Below, piece after piece: positions 25,620 through 33,664 of a stretch of 64,000 nucleotides of DNA (position 1 is its first letter; every line of letters starts with the position of its first letter). A program made the position numbers and the translations under genes. The notes below the pieces were generated by a model. That model did no database searches. It worked only from the letters and a program-made list of their open reading frames with translations, and was not told the DNA's origin. The DNA lies in contig CAXTIG010000040.1 in the NCBI GenBank assembly GCA_964244295.1, positions 4,954 through 68,953 of the forward strand, read 5' to 3'. The stretch is from JAJAZB01 sp964244295 (GTDB lineage Bacteria > Bacteroidota > Bacteroidia > Cytophagales > Spirosomataceae).

Positions 25620-25853
25620 ATGACTACCTACCTGCTTACCCTCGATGAAGAAAGCCGTCAGGGCCGAGCGATTCGCCAATTGCTCGACTCGATGGACGAG
25701 CAAACCCTGCGCCTGACCCCGCTTGGGGAATCCGACGAGGCGGAAGAAACCGCGCTGGCCGTTGAAATCGGGAAAGCGTCCGGCTCTCCACTACTGGATT
25801 ACGAGGCCTCCAAGCGCGAGTTTGCCCGGTTGCGCCAGGGCTTGAAGCGATGA
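25620..25853 (+). CDS. Putative antitoxin of a RelE/ParE-type pair
   Basis: 77 residues, charged, with a C-terminal EASKREFARLRQ helix like that of small antitoxins paired with RelE/ParE toxins. The ATG at 25620 is preferred to an upstream non-ATG start. Its stop overlaps the start of the next, broken toxin gene (ATGA at 25850-25853), the usual arrangement. The layout matches the intact pair at 56404-56867. I do not recognise a DNA-binding fold. Confidence 0.6.
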   Translation: MTTYLLTLDEESRQGRAIRQLLDSMDEQTLRLTPLGESDEAEETALAVEIGKASGSPLLDYEASKREFARLRQGLKR

Positions 25854-26117
25854 ACGTCAGAACCAGGAAGCGATTCTTTGCTGACTTGGGAAAAATCCGG
25901 GATTTAGACGTATTGGACGAAATTGAAGTGGCTTTCGATGAGGCTCACCGAGCCGGGTCAATGGAGGAAGTTCCCGGCTTCAAATTCTTGGTGCATCATC
26001 CGGGCCGGGGGGCGCATCCGCGTATAAGGCTACCGGATTGGCGTTGAGGTAAACACGGACACCGTGGTGTTTTGCTGCATATTGTCCCGCGATGAGATTT
26101 ACAGCCGGTTTCCGTAA
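25850..26117 (+). pseudogene. RelE/ParE-type toxin, broken by a frameshift and a stop
   Basis: The first frame reads RKRFFADLGKIRDLDVLDEIE...EVPGFKFLVHHPGRG and then goes out of frame at a run of six G (26007-26012). One base over, the sequence continues GRIRV-stop-GYRIGVEVNTDTVVFCCILSRDEIYSRFP, the normal toxin C-terminus (compare GHYRIGFFLN...IAHRKEIYKLFP in the intact gene at 56601). So at least two lesions are present: one extra G, and a TAA at 26025-26027. Two independent lesions make a sequencing error unlikely. The antitoxin upstream is intact. Confidence 0.75.
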
Positions 26118-26291
26118 ATCCTCACCCGCACAGAAATACTCGCTGAACAGAAAAAAGAAAGGCAGTTCGCCAGTGGTGGCAGGGTGAAACTTGGGTGCTG
26201 TTGTCAGGATGTTTGGCAGATGGACAACGGCTTAGCAAGTTTGTCTTTCGTAGGTCAAATTAGTGCAGAGATTCATTCTAAGTGGATTACC

Positions 26292-27740
26292 ATGCGACTA
26301 CTACTCATTTTCCTTTTAAATCTGACCGTCCAACCTGCGTTGGCTCAGACCGGAGCAGTTCCTTCAAACCGAATCAGTTTGAATGGAATGGTCACGATTC
26401 AAATTCAGCATGATTCCCTACCGACAAACGTACCGGTTCTTGCGCAGATTTATCACGTTTTTCCCGCTTCTGATTATGATCAGGTCGGTGATACGCTTCT
26501 CAGGCAAAAAGGCCAAACCCAACTAATGTGTCCGGTGAGAACGATTCAGGATGTATATGTATGGATTGGTTCGACCAGACTTAAATTACTGCTTATTCCC
26601 GGCGATACAGTGCGTATTCACGTGGCCCCTGCTGCTGACTCATCGGCTAATCTGGTTTATTCCTTTAGCGGTTCTACTGAAGGAATACAGCAGTACAACT
26701 ATGAGAAAGTCAAGCAGTTTCCGATTGAATCGGGTCAGTTGGCGATGAATGCCGGCGGGTCCGCGCCAGACCTGATTGATTTTCAGCGCCAACTCGATAG
26801 TCTGACCCTCCACCAAACTCGCTTCTGGCAGCGCTACCAACAGACCCACGACTTGCCAGCGTGGTTCGTACGTCACGAATCCGACGCGATTCGCTACACC
26901 GATGCCATGCTGCGGCTGTACATGGTCTGGTACCAAATCGACTTTCAACACAAAACGCAGAAGCTACCAGCCGGTTACTTTGAGTTCCTCAAACGCGTTC
27001 CCATTCGAAACGACGCGGCGCGCTACGACTACGCATACCTGAATTTTATGCGGGAATACGCGCCGTGGAAGTACAGGTCGCTACACCCAACTGGTGGAAT
27101 GAATTCGTCTATCTGGCGACAACTGGTACGCACCGAGTTAGGCGAACAAACGAGCACCTTTTTCGATATTTGGGAACACAGTGCCGGTGCCAAGGATAAT
27201 CCAGAAGTGGCCCATCATTATTTTACGGAACAGAAGTTTCCCGGCGCTTATTCTTACCTGACTACGTACCTGCTCAATCGCTCGGCAGGGTGGCTGAAGC
27301 ACCTCAAGCCGGGTGATCAAGCGCCTACTTTCTTCCTGACCGATACCCGTGATTCATTGATTTCATTGCGCGACTTCAAAGGCCAGGTCGTTTATTTGTG
27401 CTTCTGGTTTGCTACCTGCGGGGGGTGTTTCCATGAATTTCCGTACGAAAACAAGCTGGTCGATGAATTCTCTGGTAAGCCAGTACGAATCGTTAGCATC
27501 TGTACGAGTACGAAACCCGATAAATGGCGGGAGGCAATCAAAAAAGTGGGCTTGAAAACCGTCAATTTGTACGCGAACGCCGCTTGGCAAAAGATGTTGG
27601 AGCAGAAATACGCGGTAAACGTCTATCCGCATTACGTACTGATTGGGTCGGATGGAAAGGTAATCGAAAACTTTGCGACTCGTCCGAGCAACGGGGCAAA
27701 GTTGAAAATCCAGGCGACTCTGGCAGGAATAAAAAATTGA
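26292..27740 (+). CDS. TlpA-like thioredoxin-fold protein with large N-terminal domain
   Basis: Probably a periplasmic thiol-disulfide oxidoreductase. 482 residues: signal peptide (MRLLLIFLLNLTVQPALAQ), an unrecognised N-terminal domain of about 320 residues as in many Bacteroidota TlpA-like proteins, and a C-terminal thioredoxin domain with KPGDQAPTFFLTD, FWFATCGGC (Cys376, Cys379) and the cis-Pro segment NVYPHYVLIG. The CGGC centre differs from the usual CGPC. The ATG at 26292 starts the signal peptide. Lower GC than its neighbours. It follows the broken toxin gene, suggesting an accessory island. Confidence 0.85.
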   Translation: MRLLLIFLLNLTVQPALAQTGAVPSNRISLNGMVTIQIQHDSLPTNVPVLAQIYHVFPASDYDQVGDTLLRQKGQTQLMCPVRTIQDVYVWIGSTRLKLLLIPGDTVRIHVAPAADSSANLVYSFSGSTEGIQQYNYEKVKQFPIESGQLAMNAGGSAPDLIDFQRQLDSLTLHQTRFWQRYQQTHDLPAWFVRHESDAIRYTDAMLRLYMVWYQIDFQHKTQKLPAGYFEFLKRVPIRNDAARYDYAYLNFMREYAPWKYRSLHPTGGMNSSIWRQLVRTELGEQTSTFFDIWEHSAGAKDNPEVAHHYFTEQKFPGAYSYLTTYLLNRSAGWLKHLKPGDQAPTFFLTDTRDSLISLRDFKGQVVYLCFWFATCGGCFHEFPYENKLVDEFSGKPVRIVSICTSTKPDKWREAIKKVGLKTVNLYANAAWQKMLEQKYAVNVYPHYVLIGSDGKVIENFATRPSNGAKLKIQATLAGIKN

Positions 27741-27782
27741 CTCTCTTTCCAACCTGCCTGTTATTTTAAACCTGAAATGGGG

Positions 27783-27860
27783 CCTTCTACCCGCTCCGCT
27801 TTCCCCCCTCACTCCCCCATTCCCAGCACTCATCCCCCCATTTCCTTCGTTCATCCGCTT
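27783..27860 (+). promoter_or_regulatory. G-poor, C-rich leader before the receptor gene
   Basis: About 78 bases made mostly of C, T and A with repeated words such as CACTCCCCCATTCCC. No inverted partner. Similar in style to the G-free leaders in front of fabF and other genes. No confident promoter is visible between 27741 and 27916. Confidence 0.35.
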
Positions 27861-27916
27861 TTCGTTTCGGGCGCTCAGGTTGCCATTCACCTTTGTCGCA
27901 GTCAAAACGAAAACCC

Positions 27917-30499
27917 ATGAAAACGCATCGTCTACTTCCCTTCATCACCCTGCTTGTCCTTAGCCTGCTTTCGCCTGCCTTCGCCCAGTTCCCCGGCGTG
28001 GGCGGCGCTGCCCAACCCAAAGCCTTGCCCGGCACGGCGGGCGACCAAACGCCGAAAGGCAATTCCAAAATCACCGGCTACGTCGTCGATTCGGCGCTGA
28101 CCAAAGCCGTCGAATTCGCCAGCATTGCCTTGTACAGCAAAACCACCGGCAAGGCCGTGGACGGCGCTTCAGCCGATGAAAAGGGCAAATTCGTCCTCTT
28201 CCGACTGCTGCCCGGAGAGTACAAACTGCTGGTCACATTTATCGGTTTCCGCACCCAAACCCTCGACAACCTCAGCCTTGCCAAAGGCCAGGACCTCGAC
28301 CTGGGCGTGATTAAACTCAGCCCCGTCGTGAAGATGCTCGACGAAGTGACCGTAACCGGCCAGGCTTCGCTCATCGAAGAAAAAGTGGACCGGCTCGTGT
28401 ACAACGCCGAAAAAGACATTACCGCCAAAGGCGGCGACGCCACCGACGTACTCCGTAAAGTGCCCCTGCTCACGGTGGATTTAGACGGCAACGTCTCCCT
28501 GCGCGGCAGTCAGAACGTGCGGGTGCTCATCAACAACAAGCCCAGCACCATCGTCGCCAGCAGCATTGCCGACGCGCTCAAGCAGATTCCCGCCGACCAG
28601 ATTAAGTCGGTGGAGGTCATCACCAGCCCTTCGGCCAAGTACGACGCCGAAGGCTCCGGCGGTATCATCAACATCATCACCAAAAAGAACAGCCTCCAGG
28701 GCCTCAACCTCAACGTGGACGGCGGCGTGGGCAACCGGGGTTCGAGCCTTTCGCTCAACGGGGGCTACCGCAAAAACAAGCTGGGCTTCACCCTCGGCGG
28801 TTTCGGGCGGTCGTGGTACAACACCATCACCAAAACCAGTCTCGACCAAACCAGCCGCGTGGCCGGCGACGAGTTCCTGACCCGCCAAACCGGCGACGGC
28901 CAAAGCCGGGGCTTGTTCGGGCAGTATAACCTGGGCATGGATTACGATTTGGCCAAAAATCAAAGTCTCACGGCGGGCGTCCGCTACGGCGTGCGCAACA
29001 TGGTCAACCAGCAGGATTTGACGACGCAATTGTTCACCAACCGCATTGCGGGCCTGACCTCCAACCGGAACGTGGAGTCGAAAAACCTGTCGGGCACGGT
29101 CGACGTCAATATCGACTACCTCCACACCTACAAGCCCCAGCAGGAGTGGAGCATTTCGACGCTCTACAGCCGCAACGACCTCACCAACAACTTTGACGCC
29201 GACCTGCTCAACGCCAGCGGCACCCGAACCGGTCGCCAGCGGAACCTCAACGGAAACCTGAATCAAGAGTTCACGTTCCAGACCGACTACCAAACGCCGA
29301 TTAAGAAAAACCAAATGCTGGAATTCGGTGCCAAAGGCATCCTGCGTCAGGTGGACAGCGATTACCAGTACCTGATGGCCGGGCCGACGGGCGATTTCAC
29401 GAACGAAACCAACCGGCCCGCTGGGGCGCTGACCTACCACCAGAACATCGCCGCCGGGTACACCTCGTACACCTACACCACCAAAAAACGCTACACCCTC
29501 AAGGGCGGACTGCGCTACGAGCATACGTTCATCGACGCCAGCACCCGCGAGGGTGGGGCGGTGGGCGTGGCCAACTACGGTGTGCTGGTGCCGAGCATCA
29601 ACGCCTCAAAGAGTTTCAAGGGCACCACGGTCAAACTGGCCTACAACCGCCGGATTCAGCGCCCCGGTCTCCAGCAGTTGAACCCCAACTTCAACGCCGC
29701 CAACCCGCAGAACATCACGGTCGGCAACCCGGCTCTGCGCCCCGAACTGACCGATAACTTTGAGATGACTTTGAGCAAAACCATCAAGAAAACATTCATC
29801 AACGCCTCGTTTTTCGGGCGCTTCACCGACAACGCCATTACCCAGGTGCGCCAGCCCTCGGATACGCTGGCGGGGGCCATCGTGAGCACCTACCAGAACA
29901 TCGGCAGCCAGCACGCTTACGGCACCAACATTTTTGGCAACGTGGCCGTGACCTCAAAAATCAGCGTCGGGATTTTTCTCAACGTGTTTTACACCACCCT
30001 GCGTGGCCAAACCACGGGCCTGAACGGCCTCTCGGAAACGGTGACTAATTCGGGTTTCAACCCCAGCGGCGGGATGTTCGTGCAGGCGCAGTTTAAAAAC
30101 GGCTGGGGTGCCCAGGGCTTCGGGTTCATGCAGGGTACGCAGGTGCAGTTGCAGGGCACGCAGGGCGGTTTTGCGTTCTACACGTTGGGCGTGAAAAAGG
30201 ATTTCAACGCGAAGAAAACCAGCATTGGGCTGGCCGCCGAAAACTTCCTCACCCGCCGGTTCAACATCCACACCGAACTCGATTCGCCCCAGTTCAGTCA
30301 GGTCAACGACGTGTACCTCTACAACCGGGGCATCCGCCTGACGTTTACCCACAAAATCGGCAAAATGACGATGGACGCCCCGCGCAAAAAAGCGAAGTCT
30401 GTCAACAACGACGACGTGAAGAGCGAGGGTGGTGGTCAGCAAGGCGGCGGGCAGCAGGGCGGTGGTACGCCCGGCGGCGGGCGGCCCGGAGGACGCTAA
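27917..30499 (+). CDS. TonB-dependent-receptor-type outer-membrane protein
   Basis: About 860 residues. Signal peptide (THRLLPFITLLVLSLLSPAFA); a carboxypeptidase-regulatory-like beta-sandwich (about 45-125, ITGYVVDSALTKAVEFASIA); a plug domain (about 130-245, LVYNAEKDITAKGGDATDVL, SAKYDAEGSGGIINIITKK); then a beta-barrel of the outer-membrane protein beta-barrel family 3 type. These act as uptake or surface proteins of unknown substrate; no SusD partner is adjacent. The C-terminus is odd: after the last strand come a basic segment and a Gly/Gln/Pro tail (GGGQQGGGQQGGG), so it does not end in an aromatic residue. The ATG at 27917 starts the signal peptide. Confidence 0.9.
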   Translation: MKTHRLLPFITLLVLSLLSPAFAQFPGVGGAAQPKALPGTAGDQTPKGNSKITGYVVDSALTKAVEFASIALYSKTTGKAVDGASADEKGKFVLFRLLPGEYKLLVTFIGFRTQTLDNLSLAKGQDLDLGVIKLSPVVKMLDEVTVTGQASLIEEKVDRLVYNAEKDITAKGGDATDVLRKVPLLTVDLDGNVSLRGSQNVRVLINNKPSTIVASSIADALKQIPADQIKSVEVITSPSAKYDAEGSGGIINIITKKNSLQGLNLNVDGGVGNRGSSLSLNGGYRKNKLGFTLGGFGRSWYNTITKTSLDQTSRVAGDEFLTRQTGDGQSRGLFGQYNLGMDYDLAKNQSLTAGVRYGVRNMVNQQDLTTQLFTNRIAGLTSNRNVESKNLSGTVDVNIDYLHTYKPQQEWSISTLYSRNDLTNNFDADLLNASGTRTGRQRNLNGNLNQEFTFQTDYQTPIKKNQMLEFGAKGILRQVDSDYQYLMAGPTGDFTNETNRPAGALTYHQNIAAGYTSYTYTTKKRYTLKGGLRYEHTFIDASTREGGAVGVANYGVLVPSINASKSFKGTTVKLAYNRRIQRPGLQQLNPNFNAANPQNITVGNPALRPELTDNFEMTLSKTIKKTFINASFFGRFTDNAITQVRQPSDTLAGAIVSTYQNIGSQHAYGTNIFGNVAVTSKISVGIFLNVFYTTLRGQTTGLNGLSETVTNSGFNPSGGMFVQAQFKNGWGAQGFGFMQGTQVQLQGTQGGFAFYTLGVKKDFNAKKTSIGLAAENFLTRRFNIHTELDSPQFSQVNDVYLYNRGIRLTFTHKIGKMTMDAPRKKAKSVNNDDVKSEGGGQQGGGQQGGGTPGGGRPGGR

Positions 30500-30566
30500 A
30501 AGCGCTGCCAGCCGTGAAAGCCCGTGCGTGGAGCGGCTGGCAGCGCGGCGGTCTCTGCTTGACCCC

Positions 30567-30614
30567 AAGAACAAAAAATCCCCGACGCCAACGCGCCGGG
30601 GATTTTTTGTTCTT
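30567..30614. terminator. Bidirectional terminator between the receptor and a small membrane protein gene
   Basis: Stem AAGAACAAAAAATCCCCG (from 30567) pairs with 30593-30614 around a short loop, with A and T tracts on both sides, between convergent genes. Confidence 0.8.
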
Positions 30615-30633
30615 GAAAAGAAAAAGTCCGGTT

Positions 30634-30873
30634 TCAATCGTGCCCTTCAAGTTTGACAAGCTTGTTGTACAGCCCCAGCAGCAGAAACGGAGCCGGCCAC
30701 TGACCCACGAACAGGGCCTTGTCATCTTTTCCCTGAATTTTATAGACCAGCGAAATGGCGATCGAGCCAAGTGCCGCCCATAGAAAAATGTCGGAAGGAA
30801 TTTTAGCAGTTTGCTCCTCGATGGCCTCGGCTACGGGGCCTTCCTTGTGTTTTGGATTCGGATTGGTTGGCAT
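30634..30873 (-). CDS. Small membrane protein, conserved type, unknown function
   Basis: 79 residues with two predicted membrane helices (IFLWAALGSIAISLVYKI and LFVGQWPAPFLLLGLYNKL) after a polar, charged N-terminus (NPNPKHKEGPVAEAIEEQ). ATG at 30873. Proteins with this plan occur in Cytophagales, but I cannot assign a function. Single gene, convergent with the receptor gene and sharing its terminator. Confidence 0.7.
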   Translation of the reverse strand: MPTNPNPKHKEGPVAEAIEEQTAKIPSDIFLWAALGSIAISLVYKIQGKDDKALFVGQWPAPFLLLGLYNKLVKLEGHD

Positions 30874-31015
30874 GAGTTATAAAGTTTAACGATGTTGATG
30901 AATGACTCCGGGCACCGCTCAAAAAGCTATGCCAGTTGAAAAGTAAGCGGGTCTATGAAATTTTCTCCGCCCAACTTGTCTATACAAATTTTTATTTTCA
31001 CTTTTGCCCAACCCA

Positions 31016-31726
31016 ATGGAACGTCCCCGCTACCAGCAAATTTCCGAGCACCTACGAACGCAGATTCAGGGTGGAAAACACCCGTCGGGCAGTTTGCTGC
31101 CTTCAGAACACGAGTTGGCGGGTCAGTTTCAAACCACCCGCACCACCGTGCGGCAGGCGCTGGGCGAGTTGGTACGGCAGGGATTCATCGAGCGGCAGCA
31201 GGGCCGGGGCAGCGTGGTGCGCTCGGAGCGGCAAGCGCTCGGACTGCTCTCATTCCGGGGTTTTTCGGAGGTGGTCGGCAAAAGTAACCACGCCGTGCGG
31301 ACGGAATTTTTGCAAAACCCAACCCGCCAAGCCTGGCCCGCCGATTTTTTCTACCCGCTCGGCCCCGACGAACGCGCCGCCGGGTGCATCGTCGTCGAAC
31401 GCCTGCGCTACGCCGACGACAACCCCGTGATGCACGAAACCACCTTCGTCCCGGATTTTGCCGGGAATACCCTCAGCAGCGACGTATTCGTGGATGGCTC
31501 GCTGTTTAAAACCCTGAGCCTGCGCCACGGCATCGCCATCGAAAACCTGGAACAAACCCTCCGCGCCGTGCAAGCCGATACCGCGCAGGCGCGTGTGTTT
31601 GGCTGTCCAAAAAATAACCCGTTGCTCTACCTTGAACGCCGCTACGTCACCTCCCGAGAGGGTTTTTTTGTATACAGCCAACTGACCTGTTTCACCGAAA
31701 AATATGCCCTTGGTAACGGCTTCTGA
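31016..31726 (+). CDS. GntR-family transcriptional regulator (HutC/FarR type)
   Basis: 236 residues. N-terminal winged helix-turn-helix: RYQQISEHLRTQIQGGKHPS, LLPSEHELAGQFQTTRTTVR and QALGELVRQGFIERQQGRGSVV. The C-terminal UTRA effector domain (about 95-235) contains NPVMHETTFVPD and LLYLERRYVTSREGFFVYSQ, so it probably binds a small sugar-like or amino-acid-like ligand. ATG at 31016 chosen; an in-frame TTG at 31004 is less likely. It precedes deoC and a sugar isomerase gene and may control them. Confidence 0.9.
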   Translation: MERPRYQQISEHLRTQIQGGKHPSGSLLPSEHELAGQFQTTRTTVRQALGELVRQGFIERQQGRGSVVRSERQALGLLSFRGFSEVVGKSNHAVRTEFLQNPTRQAWPADFFYPLGPDERAAGCIVVERLRYADDNPVMHETTFVPDFAGNTLSSDVFVDGSLFKTLSLRHGIAIENLEQTLRAVQADTAQARVFGCPKNNPLLYLERRYVTSREGFFVYSQLTCFTEKYALGNGF

Positions 31727-31765
31727 CCTGATTTCTAAATCGTACTTCGTAAATCGTAAATCAAC

Positions 31766-32533
31766 ATGAGCCAACAACTCATCCGTGCGATCGCCAAGAT
31801 GATCGACCACTCGCTGCTCCACCCGACGATGACCGACGACGAACTCCGCGAAGGCTGCGAACTGGCCCGGAAGTACGACGTGGCCTCGGTGTGCATCAAA
31901 CCCTACGCCGTGCCGGGTGCGGTGGCCCTGCTGGCGGGCAGTGACGTGCTCGTGGGCACGGTCATCGGCTTTCCGCACGGCAACAGCGCGATGCCCGTGA
32001 AGGTGGCCGAAACCCTCCAGGCCTGCCACGACGGAGCCGTGGAAATCGACATGGTCGTCAACATCGGCAAGGTGCTCAGCCACGATTGGGACTACGTGCG
32101 CGAAGAAATCCGGGCCGTTCACGAAACCTGCCGGGCCAACGGGGCGATTCTGAAAGTGATTTTTGAAAACGACTTTCTGCCCGACGATGCCGACAAAATC
32201 CGGCTCTGCGAAATTTGCACGGAAGTGGGCGTGGCGTTCGTCAAAACCTCGACGGGCTACGGCTTCGTGAAAGGCCCCGACGGAGCATACGGCTACGAAG
32301 GGGCCACCGAGCACGATTTAAAACTCATGCTGGCCCACGTCGGGCCGGGCGTGCAGGTGAAAGCCGCCGGGGGCATCCGCACCCTCGACGGACTTTTGAA
32401 AGTAAAAGAACTCGGCGTAACCCGCCTCGGGGCCAGCGCCACGGCCACCATCCTGGAAGACGCCTACCGGCGCTTCGGGGCCGTGGCGGCAGATGCGCCG
32501 GTGGAAGAAGTGAAGGAGGCGAAGGGATATTGA
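31766..32533 (+). CDS. deoC: Deoxyribose-phosphate aldolase
   Basis: Class I aldolase that splits 2-deoxyribose 5-phosphate into glyceraldehyde 3-phosphate and acetaldehyde. 255 residues. The Schiff-base Lys160 is in VAFVKTSTGYGF; VEIDMVVNIG carries the conserved Asp, and VKAAGGIRT the second Lys. No deoxynucleoside phosphorylases are adjacent, so substrates may come from elsewhere. Leader before the ATG is low-complexity (repeats of AAATCGTA). Followed by a 47-bp perfect inverted repeat. Confidence 0.94.
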   Translation: MSQQLIRAIAKMIDHSLLHPTMTDDELREGCELARKYDVASVCIKPYAVPGAVALLAGSDVLVGTVIGFPHGNSAMPVKVAETLQACHDGAVEIDMVVNIGKVLSHDWDYVREEIRAVHETCRANGAILKVIFENDFLPDDADKIRLCEICTEVGVAFVKTSTGYGFVKGPDGAYGYEGATEHDLKLMLAHVGPGVQVKAAGGIRTLDGLLKVKELGVTRLGASATATILEDAYRRFGAVAADAPVEEVKEAKGY

Positions 32534-32537
32534 AATT

Positions 32538-32658
32538 GGTTTGAGGGTTTGACAGTTTGAGGGCGACCGTCGCGCGGTTTGAAAGTTTTGTCTCACCTTC
32601 AAATTTCAAATTTTCAAACCGCGCGACGGTCGCCCTCAAACTGTCAAACCCTCAAACC
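32538..32658. repeat. Low-complexity palindrome with 47-bp perfect arms
   Basis: Arms at 32538-32584 and 32612-32658 (words GGTTTGAGGGTTTGA and a GC core GGGCGACCGTCGCGCGG), loop 27 nt. The right arm and the following bases are the nearly G-free leader of the isomerase at 32674. Longest arms in the window. Confidence 0.93.
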
Positions 32659-32673
32659 TTCAAACTTTAAACC

Positions 32674-33588
32674 ATGCTCCAACTCGGCTTCGTCAGCGCC
32701 ATTCTGCCCGATTTTCGCCTCGACCAGGTTTTTCGCTTCGCCGCCGAACACCGCTTCCGCTGCGTGGAAGTGATGTGCTGGCCCAGTGTTAATTCCGATT
32801 CGCGGCGCTACGCGGGCGTCACCCACCTCGACGTGGATCACTTCGACGCGGCCTACGTCCGTACCCTGGAGCGTGAAACCGGCGTGCGGATTTCGGCCCT
32901 GGGTTACTACCCCAACCCGCTCGACCCCGACCCGGAAAAGGCCGAATTTTACCGCGAACACCTCAAGAAAATCATCCGCGCCGCGCCCCAACTTGGGGTT
33001 TACACGGTCAACACGTTCATTGGCCGCAACCCGGCGCTCAACCTCGCCGACAACCTGAACTTGTACGCCCAGCACTGGCCCGCGCTGGTGAAACTGGCCG
33101 AGGAATGCAACGTGAAAATCGGCATCGAAAACTGCCCGATGTGGTTTACCGGCGACGAATGGCCCGGCGGGAAAAACCTCGCCACCACGCCCGCCGTGTG
33201 GGATCGGCTGTTTGAAATCATCCCTTCGCGGGCGTTGGGGCTGAACTACGACCCCAGCCACCTGATTTGGCAAATGATGGACGAAATCCGCCCGATTTAC
33301 GACTACGCCGAGCGCCTGCACCACGTCCACCTCAAAGACGCCAAACTGTACCGCGACCGCCTCGACCGCGTGGGCATCATGGCGAACCCGCTGGAGTACC
33401 ACGCGCCCAAACTCCCCGGCCTCGGCGACGTGCGCTGGCGGGATTTCTTCGCCGCCCTCACCGACGTGCGCTACCGGGGGCCGGTCTGCATCGAAGTGGA
33501 AGATAAAGCCTACGAACGCGACATCACCGACGTGCAAACGGCGATTCTGACGGCAAGGAATTACTTGGGGCAGTTTTTGGGAGGGTGA
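32674..33588 (+). CDS. Sugar phosphate isomerase/epimerase (xylose isomerase-like TIM barrel)
   Basis: 304 residues, AP-endonuclease-2/xylose isomerase superfamily: MLQLGFVSAILPDFRLDQVF, FRCVEVMCWP, metal ligands in KIGIENCPMW (Glu), GLNYDPSHLIW (Asp/His) and LHHVHLKDAKLY (His), and the final VCIEVEDKAY (Glu). Likely a divalent-metal sugar or inositol-derivative isomerase; substrate unknown. Tandem after deoC and downstream of a GntR regulator, so probably part of the same catabolic region. Confidence 0.85.
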   Translation: MLQLGFVSAILPDFRLDQVFRFAAEHRFRCVEVMCWPSVNSDSRRYAGVTHLDVDHFDAAYVRTLERETGVRISALGYYPNPLDPDPEKAEFYREHLKKIIRAAPQLGVYTVNTFIGRNPALNLADNLNLYAQHWPALVKLAEECNVKIGIENCPMWFTGDEWPGGKNLATTPAVWDRLFEIIPSRALGLNYDPSHLIWQMMDEIRPIYDYAERLHHVHLKDAKLYRDRLDRVGIMANPLEYHAPKLPGLGDVRWRDFFAALTDVRYRGPVCIEVEDKAYERDITDVQTAILTARNYLGQFLGG

Positions 33589-33612
33589 GGGCATCCACTC
33601 GGTAACAACAAC

Positions 33613-33643
33613 AAAATCCCCAACGCACCGCGCCGGGGATTTT
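33613..33643. terminator. Intrinsic terminator between isomerase and formaldehyde dehydrogenase genes
   Basis: AAAATCCCC (33613-33621) pairs with GGGGATTTT (33635-33643); A and T tracts on both sides; convergent genes. Confidence 0.7.
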
Positions 33644-33664
33644 TCATTGTACCGAAAAACAACT

